64,000 nt of DNA from Pelobates cultripes (taxonomy: Eukaryota; Chordata; Amphibia; Anura; Pelobatidae). Of this stretch, positions 48,187 to 58,984 are shown one piece after another. The position numbers and the translations under genes are program-made. The notes below the pieces were generated by a model. That model searched no databases and was not told the DNA's origin. It saw nothing but the letters and a program-made list of their open reading frames with translations. The DNA lies in NCBI GenBank assembly GCA_933207985.1, contig OW240913.1, positions 326,402,243 through 326,466,242 on the forward strand. The letters run 5' to 3'. Every line of letters begins with the position of its first letter. Within the stretch, counting starts at the first letter, position 1.

Positions 48187-48618
48187 ATGTCAAACTCGCG
48201 GGCCACATTGAATATCTTTGCGGCACCGGCAAGCCGCGAGTTTGACATGCTTACTAAGGCAGAGTAGGCACCTGCTCTCCTTACATTGCAGGTGCCTAGT
48301 CTTCTAAAATTTACCCGGCCGGGGAGGAGAGGACGCTGGCGGCTGTGAGGGAGCTCAGTCTTCCTGCTTCTCACTGCTCCCTCGCACGCGCCCTCCGTAG
48401 TGACGCTGGGTGCCGGAAAATGACGTAATTCCGGCACCTGTCATCACTAAACTGTGTGCGTGAGGGAGCAGTGAGGAGCAGGTAGGAGACCTCCCAAGAG
48501 AAGATCCCCACTGGACCCCAGGGAGAGGCCCCACACCTGCTCCCAAAGGCAGGGAACAATAAATAAAATTATGTTAGTGTGTGCAAGAATGTGTAAATGT
48601 GTGTGTGTGTCTGTCAGT
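48187..48618. mobile_element. Decayed hAT pieces with shared core
   Basis: CAAGCATGTCAAACTCGCGG at 48187 faces CCGCGAGTTTGACATGCTT at about 48235-48253: two element-C-type ends back to back with only a few tens of bases between, and no matching flanks. Downstream are the core GACGCTGGGTGCCGG...TGACGTAATTCCGG (about 48401-48440) and CTGGACCCCAGGGAG (about 48510). An internally deleted or recombined hAT. Confidence 0.55.
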
Positions 48619-49060
48619 CAGGGCCATCTTTAACATGGGGCAAACAGGGCAGCTGCCTGGGCCCAGTTACTCCTAGGGGGCCCAAAGCAACTGCCCCATT
48701 TGCCTTCTGCCCGCAACAATTTCTTTTATGACCGATCCTAATATAAATTGTTGTCGGCAGTGGGCCTGCCCACTAAGGGGTCCCATCAGGTGGCCTATGC
48801 AGTTAGGGTCTCCTGGTGGGCATTTGTAAGCAGGGGCCCGGTGGCCCTTTAGCAGCACGACCAGGCCCCTTGCTTTTCAGCAGTATGCGGGTGGAAGTGA
48901 TGTTCACTTCCTGCCAGCTGGTGCAGAGCCACGTGTGAGGGAGAACATGGAAGAAGCAGTGTTGAGGGGGCCAGGCCGCGAGAGCTGGACCCCAATACCA
49001 GCCACCGCAGCCAGCAAACTGGACCCCTGTGAAGCCACCCTCAGCAAAAAGTTCCAGGAG
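48619..49060. mobile_element. hAT-like left end
   Basis: CAGGGCCATCTTTAACATGG at 48619 looks like a hAT terminus. I could not find the matching right end, so the limit at 49060 is arbitrary. GC-rich, no coding signal. Confidence 0.4.
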
Positions 49061-50010
49061 AGTATAGTGATATAGCAATCCCCAGAGTGATACAGTCGTT
49101 TCCCTCACGCATGAGATGAGACTCTATGTTGAGGGTAAGCAGGAATTTGAAGCCACAACTGACCTTATATGCAGGTCCCCATGCAAGGGGCACTTCCCCC
49201 TGGACCTGAGAGTAGACTACAGTAAAAACATACACACAATTACATTGGCTCTCAGGTCCAGGACACTCCCACATAAGATAATCCCTCCTCTGTGCCTTGG
49301 AGATAATTGAGTCAGGAACGGTACTAAACTCAATTATCTCCAGGCACAGAAAATATAAATTTTTACAAAACCCCCAAAATACCTTTAAACACGCAAAACC
49401 CATACAAAAGTTACATCCCCTGATAGCCCCGATCTGGGTTACCAACAAATCCAAAATCACCCAGATCAGTTCAGGGGTTCATGAATTTCCTGGAAGTCAT
49501 AATTTGACCGATTGTACGCATGGTCCTATGCCCAAAACAGTTCCAGAGAATTAGGGCTTGCGGTCGGTCTAGTTCAGTAGTTTAAAAACTGAACAAACTA
49601 CTGAACATAGCCAATGCTCTTACCCTGGAGCTTGTTAACCTTGTTCGTGTGAACGTTCCACTGAACAGTCCCTTCTAAGTTGTGCAGAACCGAACGCAGG
49701 TGATCCTGGAAGTCCATCAGTGTTCGGGAAAACAGTTCCATGAACTCGATGACCAAACACCAATGCCTGCATTCGTGGGAACAAGATGGTCGTTCATGCG
49801 AACAGCGGGCACCCAGACAAACACTTAGAACACTGCGATGGAAAGTGTTACAAACTGTTAATTAGGCTTAACTAGCTCCCAGGTGGTCTCTGGTTCGTGC
49901 GCCTGTTCGGTTCCCAAACCAAATATAAAATTCCATTAAGTCTGTTCACATTTTTTTTAAAGGGCCCATAGTCTTTTGGTAGAAGGCTGGCAAACATGCC
50001 CCTCCAAGAA
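49061..50010. repeat. Hairpin-rich repeat related to 60530-61600
   Basis: Two strong hairpins: GGACCTGAGAG...CTCTCAGGTCC (about 49201-49262) and TCTGTGCCTTGGAGATAATT paired with its complement, carrying a single bulge (about 49289-49352). Blocks such as CCCAAAACAGTTCCA, GACCGA and AGGGCCCATAGTC also occur, in the same order, inside the large hAT at 60570-61510, so both come from one repeat family that I cannot name. Confidence 0.6.
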
Positions 50011-50349
50011 CACGTGGCAGAGGCATTTCTGCCACAATCTCGAAATATAGTTAGAACAAATGTAAAAAGGTATATAATTTTTTTTAAATTTCATTTTATT
50101 ATTTTTTATTTTATTTTATTTTTTCAATATATTTATTTATTATTTTGACTTTCATATCTATATATACATACATATACAATACACAGATCCAGCGCACTCA
50201 CCTAACCACTAAACAGCAACTTCAATGTTGAAAGATTTTGTTTTTTTAAAACACCTAATCTTGTTTCATATACATACATATATATATACATATATATTCT
50301 AAGTGTATTTTAACATTAATATATATATATATATATATATATAATTATA

Positions 50350-50515
50350 TTGATTAATATTAAAATTAGACATGTGTTTCCGAATTTCCGAATTGCCAAA
50401 GTGCTGAAGTCCTGATTTTCGTAAGTGCTGAACCGAATTGCCAAAATGCCGAATTTCGTAAGTGCCAAAGTGATTCAGATTTCTGAAAAGTGGCAAAACA
50501 GGAGAGGGAGAGGAA
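50350..50515. repeat. CGAATTTC-motif repeat
   Basis: Short direct and inverted motifs CCGAATTTCCGAATTGCC, GCCGAATTTCGTAAGTGCC and CTGAACCGAATTGCC suggest one end of a MITE-like repeat, preceded by a (TA)n tract at about 50322-50342. Partner end not found. Confidence 0.4.
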
Positions 50516-50538
50516 ATTAAGGGAATGATGACAGGAAT

Positions 50539-50745
50539 CTAACCTAACCCTAGCCCTAACCCTACCCCTAACCCTAACCCCAACCTTCCTCTAACCCTAA
50601 CCCTAACCGTACCCTTAACCCTAACCCTACCCCTAACCCTACCCCTAACCCTTACCCCAACCTTCCTCTAACCCTAACCCTACCCCTCACTTTTACCCCC
50701 ACCTTTCTCTAACACTAAGCCTACCCCTAACCCTAACCCTACACC
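50539..50745. repeat. Degenerate telomere-like (CCCTAA)n array
   Basis: Repeats of CCCTAA mixed with CCCTAC and two CCCCAACCTTCCTCTAA interruptions spaced about 80 bp apart, so a longer unit was itself duplicated. Internal telomeric-type sequence, not a chromosome end: ordinary sequence continues on both sides. Confidence 0.85.
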
Positions 50746-51004
50746 TTAATTAAGTTATATACTGTATGACACAATGTATTAATTTAGTAATCTGTTTGTT
50801 ATATTTAGGGAGTTCATAATAAAATTTAGTGTGTTATGCAATATTTATATGGTAATAAATGCTGTGGCTTGTTTCATCCAAAACGGTGTATGTCTTTTTT
50901 TGGGGGTTTATGGGTAGGTGATGGTATGTCTAATTTACCCAGTTCCCACTACGTATATACATGCAACAAACTAGGAAAAAATCCTTTTTACATAGAAACA
51001 TTGA

Positions 51005-51965
51005 AACATAGAATGTGACGGCAGATAAGAACCATTCGGCCCATCTAGTCTGCCCAATTTTCTAAATACTTTTATTAGTCCCTGGTCTTATCTTATAGTT
51101 AGGATAGCCTTATGCCTATCCCATGCATGCTTAAACTCCTTTACTGTGTTAACCTCTACCACTTCAGCTGGAAGCCTATTCCATGCATCCCCTACCCTCT
51201 CAGTAAAGTAATACTTCCTAAAATTATTTTTAAACCTTTGCCCCTCTAATTTAAGACTATGTCCTCTTGTTGTGGTAGTTTTTCTTCTTTAAAATATAGT
51301 CTCCTCCTTTACTGTATTGATTCCCTTTATGTATTTAAATGTTTCAATCATATACCCCCTGTCTCATCTTTCCTCCAAGCTATACATGTTAAGATCCTTT
51401 AACCTTTCCTTGTAAGTTTTATCCTGCAATCCATGAACCAGTTTAGTAGCCCTTCTCTGAACTCTCTCTAAAGTATCAATATCCTTCTGAAGATACGGTC
51501 TCCAGTACTGCATACAATACTCCAAGTGAGGTCTCACCAGTGTTTTGTACAATGGCATGAGCACGTCCCTCTTTCTACTGCTAATACCTCTCCCTATACA
51601 ACCAAGCACTCTGATAGTATTTCCTGCTGCTCTATTACATTGTCTGCCTACCTTTAAGTCATCAGAAATAGTGATGTCCCGAACGGTTCGCCGAACGGTT
51701 CGCCGAACGGTTCGCCGAACGGTTCACCACGAACAGTTAGCCGCGGACTCATCATTGAGTAAACTTTGACCCTGTACCTCACAGTCAGCAGACACATTCC
51801 AGCCAATCAGCAGCAGACCCTCCGCGGCGAACCGTTTGTGGCGAACCATTGGGCAACCGTTCGGGACATCACTAATCAGAAATAATTACCCCTAAATCCC
51901 TTTCCTCAGATGTTGAGGTTAGGACTCTATCAAATATTCTGTACTCTGCCCTTGGGTTTTTACTA
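51005..51965 (-). pseudogene. CR1-like LINE ORF2 C-terminus, split by a hAT MITE
   Basis: Minus strand: RIFDRVLTSTSEERDLGVII just right of the MITE, then VLMPLYKTLVRPHLEYCMQY and ERVQRRATKLVHGL (51609-51364), then decayed versions of the RGHSLKL and AWNRLPAEV blocks to about 51110 and the 3' UTR (GGGCAGACTAGATGGGCC). Same family as 36330-36735 but inverted. The 51669-51874 MITE interrupts the region between the first two blocks. Confidence 0.85.
51669..51874. mobile_element. 206-bp hAT MITE, derivative of the 55189 element
   Basis: Inverted repeats TAGTGATGTCCCGAACGGTT and its complement; duplication ATCAGAAA exact at 51661-51668 and 51875-51882. Four tandem CGAACGGTTCGC-type units at the left. 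The core (CATCATTGAGTAAACTTTG, CCTGTACCTCACAGTCAGCA, about 51750-51826) is almost identical to 55297-55372 in the large hAT, so this is an internally deleted relative that keeps ends and core. Confidence 0.93.
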
Positions 51966-54336
51966 CTTCTATTCCGCTATCCTGACCTACTATATGAAAT
52001 TTGTATTGAAATCAAAATGTACACTTTACTCAATTACCCTAATTTTGTTTTAATCCTATTCCTTTTATTTTGACAACATAATTTTGCAGTCGAAAACACT
52101 GATATTTATGATACTGGCTAGCATACCTATTAACTAATATTGTATATAAGCAATCCAAAAGATTAAAGTTATGCTTGTTTTTTTCTGTGTCAATATGCCT
52201 GTATCTCACACCGAGGCCGCTCTGTGAAATATCTATGATACGTTCATGTGTTTTGCTTATATTTTATGGTTTTAAATTACATTGTTGAATAGGTGGGATC
52301 CATGTCATTCTTTTAGTAGTTAATAGCTTTAATTATTATTATTGAATTGCCTGTGATCGGTTGGATATAGTTGGAAAGAAAAATAGACATACGAGAAAAG
52401 GATAATTTAAAAATAAATGTTTTTAAATATATTACAAATTATAATATTGGCACAATTATTGGTCAACTGAAATGAAATTTAAATGAATAAGTATTGGACA
52501 TTAAACAGCTATGACTTCAGAACCATTGTGTTTTTATTACTATAAACAACTTTGAAAGAGGGTGTGATAAATTGACTGTATGAGGTTCTGGGTAGGTTTT
52601 TTACTAAAAGAAGAGATTTTATTATGAGATTTGATTATGTCTGGCCATTATAACTTAGAGAGTCTCCATCTGGTGACTTAGTATGTCGGTATCTTAATGC
52701 ACACAAGACAGAAGGAATTTTGTTCCCTTTAGAACCAAAAAAGTGATACATTTAAAAGGTCCTTGCTCCTCGTCCCCCGTACAAAAAAAAGAAAAAAGTT
52801 AAAACTCTAGCGCCAATCCTCATTCTCTCTTAGCTCTATGTTCCTCCTCTAATGTCACAATACCCTCACTTGAGGGGAAGGGATGTCAGGAAGGACAGCT
52901 GAGCGGAGGACAGAGTTGGCACTGTGGGGGGCCTTACAAACATTAGCACCTGTCTCCAGCATACTGTGCAGTGCGTTGACAGACGAAAAATATAACGATA
53001 AGTATGTACAGAATTGACATTAGCCAGCCTGGAACAACACTAGCCATCCATACCAGGGACTGATTATCAATGAGAATGTGATGAGCAAGTGAACCTCAAA
53101 CAGATAGGAATTCAAAACTATACAGGACCAGCTTTAAATCACTTTACACGCTTATACCTATCATACAGTATGTAGTAGTTCTGCATCTCATCTCACATGT
53201 ACTGCAGAGTTTTGTTTTTTTTTTAATATAATTTATATGCTCGGTATGATCATTTCAACCTTCTAAATGCAATGTAGTTGCCAAATTCCAAGATAAACAA
53301 TTTCAAATTTAACACATAACTGTGAAATTTCTCAGAATAAAAAAAAAAAGGTTTCTGCCAGTTCTGATATTTTTCATATCTTTCATCCCAATGAATTACT
53401 TAAAGCGATTCAGTGTTCTCCAATGTTGGCACCGGTGTAACAAAGATATGCTTTAGTTTTAATATTGTAAATGAACCTTGAAAATGTATTTTTTTGGGTT
53501 GCGAAACTTTTTCGGCCCCCACTTACCCTGACCCTCATACTGTAAAGAATTACTTTCACCCTTCCAAAAAAAAAAAGCAGAAAGTCAACAACTAATGGTT
53601 TTAATAACTTAAACCTTAAAATAATGATCTGATCTTTTATCCACACTTTGCTTTTTTACTTCATACGTTTTATATTTTATATCCTCCTTAGGCGAAGAGC
53701 TATGAGCATGAGACCACCCATAAAGTTCTCTCCTACTGTGCTATTTAGGGATATTCCTGCATTTGATTATGATCCCAGAGAGTAATGTAATGCATTTTTG
53801 TTTGGTGTGATCAAGTTTGATGTTCCATTTCGCAAAACAGTTGCAGATCACTTTATAGAGTTCTTTCCTTAAAATATCTGGAACAGAAGCACTCAAATGT
53901 TTTGAAATACATTGATCTTCTCAAGGATACATATTTTAAATACTAAAATAATTCCTGTTTTGAAATCCGCTGATAGAAGAGTCAGATATGTTTAATAATA
54001 ACATTTATAGTTCCATATTGCTATGGTAGTGTCTACAGCATTTAAAACAAAACAAAAAAGATTTTACTGAATTAATGTGGTTCTGGCATTGCACAAACAA
54101 ACAGGACTCTACCTACTCTACCTACATACCTACACACAGAGACTTACAGTAAAGTTTTAATGTATTCTGCAGATTTTTTTTTGATTTTTTTTTGGTGTGG
54201 TAGGGGGGTTCTTAACTTTCAGCATCAAGAAGCAGTTATACAATGTAACTAATAAGCTTAGCAATGGACAATTCAAATTGGTTGTTGTCTGCAGAGAATG
54301 CCAGATTTTTCTTTTTGCATTGAATGCACATGCTAA
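51966..54336. other. Unassigned non-coding DNA
   Basis: AT-rich, no gene recognised. 52790-52960 is richer in GC. The 53410-53646 minus frame has no family resemblance. Confidence 0.45.
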
Positions 54337-54607
54337 ACACCAAAACAACTTTAGCTTAATGACCATGTCCCTTCAGTCTCACTGCTTAATTCTCTGCCAC
54401 TCAGAAGTTGAATCACTTTGTTTATGCAGCCACAGCTACACTTCCTATGGCTAAGATTCACAATCGCCCTACATAATTCCTGAAAAATAGTCTACATTTG
54501 TTCAGCTTCCCTTATTGCACAGTTTGTTTAATTTAGATTTGTTTTATCTCCTGCTCTGTTAAGAGTTTGCTAGAGACTGCAACAGCCTCTTGTGTGTAAT
54601 TAAAGTT
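54337..54607 (-). mobile_element. TTAA MITE fragment, inverted
   Basis: CAGTCTCACTGCTTAATTCT and GTTTGCTAGAGACTGCAA match, in reverse, the interior of the 20279-20692 element. The ends are lost. Old copy. Confidence 0.65.
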
Positions 54608-54689
54608 TAGTTAACAGAGCAGGATGAAAGATCAAATAAAGTAAACACACTGTGCTGTAATGTCTGATTAAAAATTAAAACCTTTTTTT

Positions 54690-55180
54690 CATAAAGGATG
54701 TATTGGTCACAAGCAGAGGAAGAAAACCAAAAACAAACAAGATATGGGAGTGGATCAACACATCCCTCCCATAACAAACAACATCCTCTCAGAAATAACA
54801 AACTTCAAAAGACAATTTGCATAGATCTCCTGTACAATATATCTTTTCTATTATACTCTTAAATAGCAATACAGAAGCTTGTAACCCCGTCACTCTCACC
54901 CAAACACACAATATTGGTCTCTTCAGCCTAATCAAATTTCCTGTGGACAGATTGCACTCCACCTTCTTAGTTTAATCATATCAAAAAACCTCCTAAAGAG
55001 TGTCATCAACTATCAACTGCACAAGGTTCACTCCCCCATTACGACTCATCATATAGATCAATCTCCTCCTGCCTCTCCCTCACATAGCCTCCATTACTTC
55101 TTAGATGCAAATTGGTTCTTCAATTTTTACCAATCTTTGATCTTCTCAATCATAATCAGATATTGTTCCATTAATCTATC
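54690..55180 (-). mobile_element. 3' part of L1-like LINE split by the large hAT
   Basis: The minus-strand frame enters from the target duplication (55181-55188) and reads DRLMEQYLIMIEKIKDW before a stop at 55127-55129, the C-terminus of ORF2. About 430 nt of 3' UTR follow, toward a T run on the plus strand near 54681-54689 that would be the poly-A tail. The 5' part resumes at 62248. Confidence 0.75.
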
Positions 55181-55544
55181 ATTAGAGATAGTGATGTACC
55201 GAACGGTTCGCTGGCGAACGGTTACTGGCGAACATAGCATGTTCGCGTTCGCCACGGCGGGCGAACATATGCGCGGTTCGACCCGCCCCCTATTCGTCAT
55301 CATTGAGTAAACTTTGACCCTGTACCTCACAGTCAGCAGACACATTCCAGCCAATTAGCAGCACACCCTCCCTAGCAGACCCTCCCAACTCCTGGAAGGC
55401 ATCCATTTTAGATTCATTCTCAAGCTGCATGCTTAGTAAGAGGAGGGAAAGTGTAGCTGCTGTTCATAAGATAGGGAAAAGCAAAGCTAGGTTAGGGTTA
55501 GGGTATGCTTTTTTTTTATTTTATTTTTCTATGTAATATAATTG

Positions 55545-56965
55545 CACTTAGTTGTCTGCCACTGCTGCCAGCTTCTGTGTCAGGCTCACAGTGCATACTG
55601 TGCCCATTTCCCCAGTCAGTGCCACCACTTACATCTGGTGTCACAATAGCTTGGATTTAAAAACAAAAAACTTTTTTCACTGTTATTGATTGAATAGCAG
55701 TCAGTTGTCTGCCACTGCTGCCAGCTTCTGTGTCAGGCTCACAGTGCATACTGTGCCTATTTCCCCAGTCAGTGCCACCAATTACATCTGGTGTCAATAG
55801 CTTGGATTTAAAAACAAAAAACTTTTTTCACTGTTATAGATTGAATAGCAGTCAGTTGTCTGCCACTGCTGCCAGCATTTGTGTCAGGCTCACAGTGCAT
55901 ACTGTGCCTATTTCCCCAGTCAGTGCCACCAATTACATCTGGTGTCACAATAGCTTGGATTTAAAAACAAAAAACTTTTTTTACTGTTATAGATTGAATA
56001 GCAGTCAGTGTCCTTAAAGCGGGTGTGTTACGCTAACAGTGGATACGCTGACAAGTGCCACTAATTAGATCCTGTGTCACAATAGCTTGGATTTAAAAAC
56101 AAAAAACTTTGTTCACTGTTATAGATTGAATAGCAGTCAGTGTCCTTAAAGCGGTGTGTTACGCTAACAGTGGATACGGTGACCAGTGCCACCAATTAGA
56201 TCTGGTGACACAAAGCTTGGATTTAAAAAAACAAAACACTTTTTTCACTGTTATAGATTGAATAGCAGTCAGTGTCCTTAAAGCGGGTGTGTTACGCTAA
56301 CAGTGGATACGGTGACCAGTGCCACCAGTTAGATCTGGTGACACAAAGCTTGGATTTAAAAAAAAAAAACACTTTTTTCACTGTTATAGATTGAATAGCA
56401 GTTAGTTATCTTCAAGCAGGTGTGTTACGCTAACAGTGGATACGGTGACCAGTGCCACCACTTAGATCTGGTGACACAAAGCTTTGATTTAAAAACAAAA
56501 AACTTTTTTCACTGTTATAGATTGAATAGCAGTCAGTGTCCTTAAAGCGGGTGTGTTACGCTAACAGTGGATACGGTGACCAGTGCCACCACTTAGATCT
56601 GGTGATACAAAGCTTGGATTTAAAAACAAAAAACTTTTTTCACTGTTATAGATTGAATAGCAGTCAGTGTCCTTAAAGCTGGTGTGTTACGCTAACAGTG
56701 GATACGGTAACCAGTGCCACCAATTAGATCTGGTGACACAAAGCTTGGATTTAAAAACAAAAAAACACTTTTTTCACTGTTATAGATTGAATAGCAGTCA
56801 AAGTTGTCTGCCACTGCTGCCAGCTTCTGTGTCAGTCTACAGTGCATACTGTGCCCATTTCCCAGTCAGTGCCACCACTTATATCTGGTGACACAAAGCT
56901 TGATTTAAAAAAAAACACACTTTTTCTCACTGTTATTATAGATTGAATAGCAGTCAGTGTCCCAA
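55545..56965. repeat. Ten-copy satellite-like array inside the hAT
   Basis: The landmark CTTGGATTTAAAAAC recurs at about 55650, 55801, 55954, 56086, 56216, 56350, 56482, 56613, 56743 and 56899. Three of the nine spacings are 151-156 bp (type with TTGTCTGCCACTGCTGCC) and six are 130-134 bp (type with TCCTTAAAGCGGGTGTG). The two types share AGATTGAATAGCAGTCAG and the A/T stretch, and differ in one cassette. The 74-95-codon frames here are shadows. A single further unit starts at about 58740. Confidence 0.92.
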
Positions 56966-57097
56966 AGCTTTTACCTACTACCAATTAAGCATATTAGGTG
57001 ATGTGCATCTCTGTAATGAGAAGGGGTGTGGTCTAATGACATCAACACCCTATATCAGGTGTGCATAATTATTAGGCAACTTCCTTTCCTTGGCAAA

Positions 57098-57673
57098 ATG
57101 GGTCAAAAGAAGGACTTGACAGGCTCAGAAAAGTCAAAAATAGTGAGATATCTTGCAGAGGGATGCAGCACTCTTAAAATTGCAAAGCTTCTGAAGCGTG
57201 ATCATCGAACAATCAAGCGTTTCATTCAAAATAGTCAACAGGGTCGCAAGAAGCGTGTGGAAAAACCAAGGCGCAAAATAACTGCACATGAACTGAGAAA
57301 AGTCAAGCGTGCAGCTGCCACGATGCCACTTGCCACCAGTTTGGCCATATTTCAGAGCTGCAACATCACTGGAGTGCCCAAAAGCACAAGGTGTGCAATA
57401 CTCAGAGACATGGCCAAGGTAAGAAAGGCTGAAAGACGACCACCACTGAACAAGACACACAAGCTGAAGCGTCAAGACTGGGCCAAGAAATATCTCAAGA
57501 CTGATTTTTCTAAGGTTTTATGGACTGATGAAATGAGAGTGAGTCTTGATGGGCCAGATGGATGGGCCCGTGGCTGGATTGGTAAAGGGCAGAGAGCTCC
57601 AGTCCGACTCAGACGCCAGCAAGGTGGAGTACTGGTTTGGGCTGGTATCATCAAAGATGAGCTATGTTTATAA
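57098..57673 (+). pseudogene. Tc1/mariner transposase, 3'-truncated
   Basis: Starts MGQKKDLTGSEKSKIVRYLA at 57098, the first Met that fits the family. It has the N-terminal helix-turn-helix (CSTLKIAKLLKRDHRTIKRF), a basic linker, a second DNA-binding part (KSTRCAILRDMAKVRKAERR) and the first catalytic Asp in VLWTDEMR at residue about 145. It ends at GIIKDELCL, where a MITE joins; the second Asp and the final acidic residue are missing. The 192 residues compare with about 340 in the family. The 5' flank carries CAGGTGTGCATAATTATTAG. Inactive by truncation, frame otherwise open. Confidence 0.88.
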
Positions 57674-57760
57674 AAAAAAAGGGGTTAATCCTAGAGGGAC
57701 CTGGCACCTAGACCACTTCATTAAGCTGAAGTGGTCTGGGTGCCTAGAGTGGTCCTTTAA
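57661..57760 (-). mobile_element. TTAA MITE end truncating the Tc1
   Basis: Reverse copy of the 5' 100 bp of the 26434-type MITE: GCTATGTTTATAAAAAAA, then the hairpin (AGACCACTTCATTAAGC and its complement), then GAGTGGTCCTTTAA. Only one TTAA end is present; the other side merges directly with transposase sequence. Confidence 0.85.
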
Positions 57761-57967
57761 TTCAGAGTCCCCCGTTTCACTGAAGCCGGCAATCGAGATA
57801 TCTGAGGGGCATTTTGAAGGCGGACTTGTACCATCTGTGTTTGCATAATGCCACATATGCCAGCATCCTTTGTGAGTGCATTTTAACTTTTTGTGTATAT
57901 ACATTTAGCACACTTGTGGAATCCCTTAGATAATCTTCAAAAAGCTGGATAAAGTTGACTGGCGATC

Positions 57968-58067
57968 NNNNNNNNNNNNNNNNNNNNNNNNNNNNNNNNN
58001 NNNNNNNNNNNNNNNNNNNNNNNNNNNNNNNNNNNNNNNNNNNNNNNNNNNNNNNNNNNNNNNNNNN
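57968..58067. other. Assembly gap, 100 N
   Basis: Exactly 100 N, the usual placeholder for a gap of unknown size. It lies inside the large hAT, just before the transposase remnant, so N-terminal transposase sequence may be missing from the assembly. Confidence 0.98.
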
Positions 58068-58073
58068 AAAAGT

Positions 58074-58579
58074 ATGCTTTACACAGCGTATAAGGGTGAT
58101 GTCACAGCACAACGGGAATCTAACAGGGGGAGAGGTGGAAGTCATCCTCCTCCTCCCATGACCACGCCTGCAAGGACAGGACGCTTTAGAGACGTGTTGT
58201 TGATGGAGGACATGCGGACCTTTTTAAGTCCTACGCATCGCCACAGCCCTTCTCGATCCACCCTCAGAGAGCCACTCGACCGACAGGTAGCAGACTACCT
58301 CGCCTTAACTGCAGATATCGACACTCTGAGGAGCGATGAACCCCTTGACTACTGGGTGTGCAGGCTTGACCTGTGGCCTGAGCTATCCCAATTTGCGATA
58401 GAACTCTGGCCTGCCCCGCTTCAAGTGTCCTGTCAGAAAGGACCTTCAGTGCAGCAGGAGGTATTGTCACTGAGAAGAGAAGTCGCCTAGGTCAAAAAAG
58501 TCTAGATTACCTCACCTTTATTAAGATGAATGAGGGATGGATCCCGAAGGGACTGACACTGGGCCATACATTAGATTAA
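58074..58579 (+). pseudogene. hAT transposase C-terminal (hATC) remnant, frameshifted
   Basis: Frame 1 (58074-58490) contains SDEPLDYWVCRLDLWPELSQ and FAIELWPAPLQ, the D-P-L-x-x-W block of the hATC dimerisation domain. At about 58425 the reading shifts by one base into VLSERTFSAAGGIVTEKRSR, the SERxFSxAG block, and LDYLTFIKMNEGWI, ending at 58579. Order and spacing fit hATC. Upstream residues of the RNase H-like catalytic core are not seen; the gap precedes. Very probably the element's own transposase, dead in this copy. Confidence 0.85.
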
Positions 58580-58739
58580 AAAAGGCCTGATGAGATGAGC
58601 TGCCTTGGGCTAAAAATGGTCCACACGCTGCTGTATTTTAGCTCTGAATGCCTGTTGACTTGCGTGACTGATCCGCCACCAACTTGGGTTCAAGCCGCCA
58701 TCTTTTAGGGCACTTTCTGCCTGTGAAACAAAACATCAG
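58580..58739. other. Sequence after the hAT transposase remnant
   Basis: No coding signal; probably the 3' untranslated part of the transposase gene, running up to the stray array unit at 58740. Confidence 0.4.
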
Positions 58740-58984
58740 TTATAGATTGAATAGCAGTTAGTTGTCTCAAAGCGGGTGTGTCAGCCCTACAGCCGTACTC
58801 TGCCAGTACGCTGCCACCCTCTACCCTCCTACTCCATCCCTCTTCCATAACCTCCTCGGCTTGAGTTCCTCTTCTGCTGCTGCGCCTTGCTCCACATCAA
58901 TGGATAGGGACGAACAGTGATTAAACTGATAACAATAGTACTAAACACACCACCCTATCTGGTGGCACATTAGATTGCACGCCA

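Noticed and set aside
50539..50745. True chromosome end
   Set aside because: The repeats are degenerate and flanked by ordinary DNA on both sides.
55274..55290. GGTTCGACCC as a tRNA B box
   Set aside because: It is one of the GGTTCG subterminal motifs of the hAT; no A box or cloverleaf around it.
55485..55510. Short TTAGGGTTAGGG in the large hAT as telomeric insertion
   Set aside because: Only two units; too short to mean anything.
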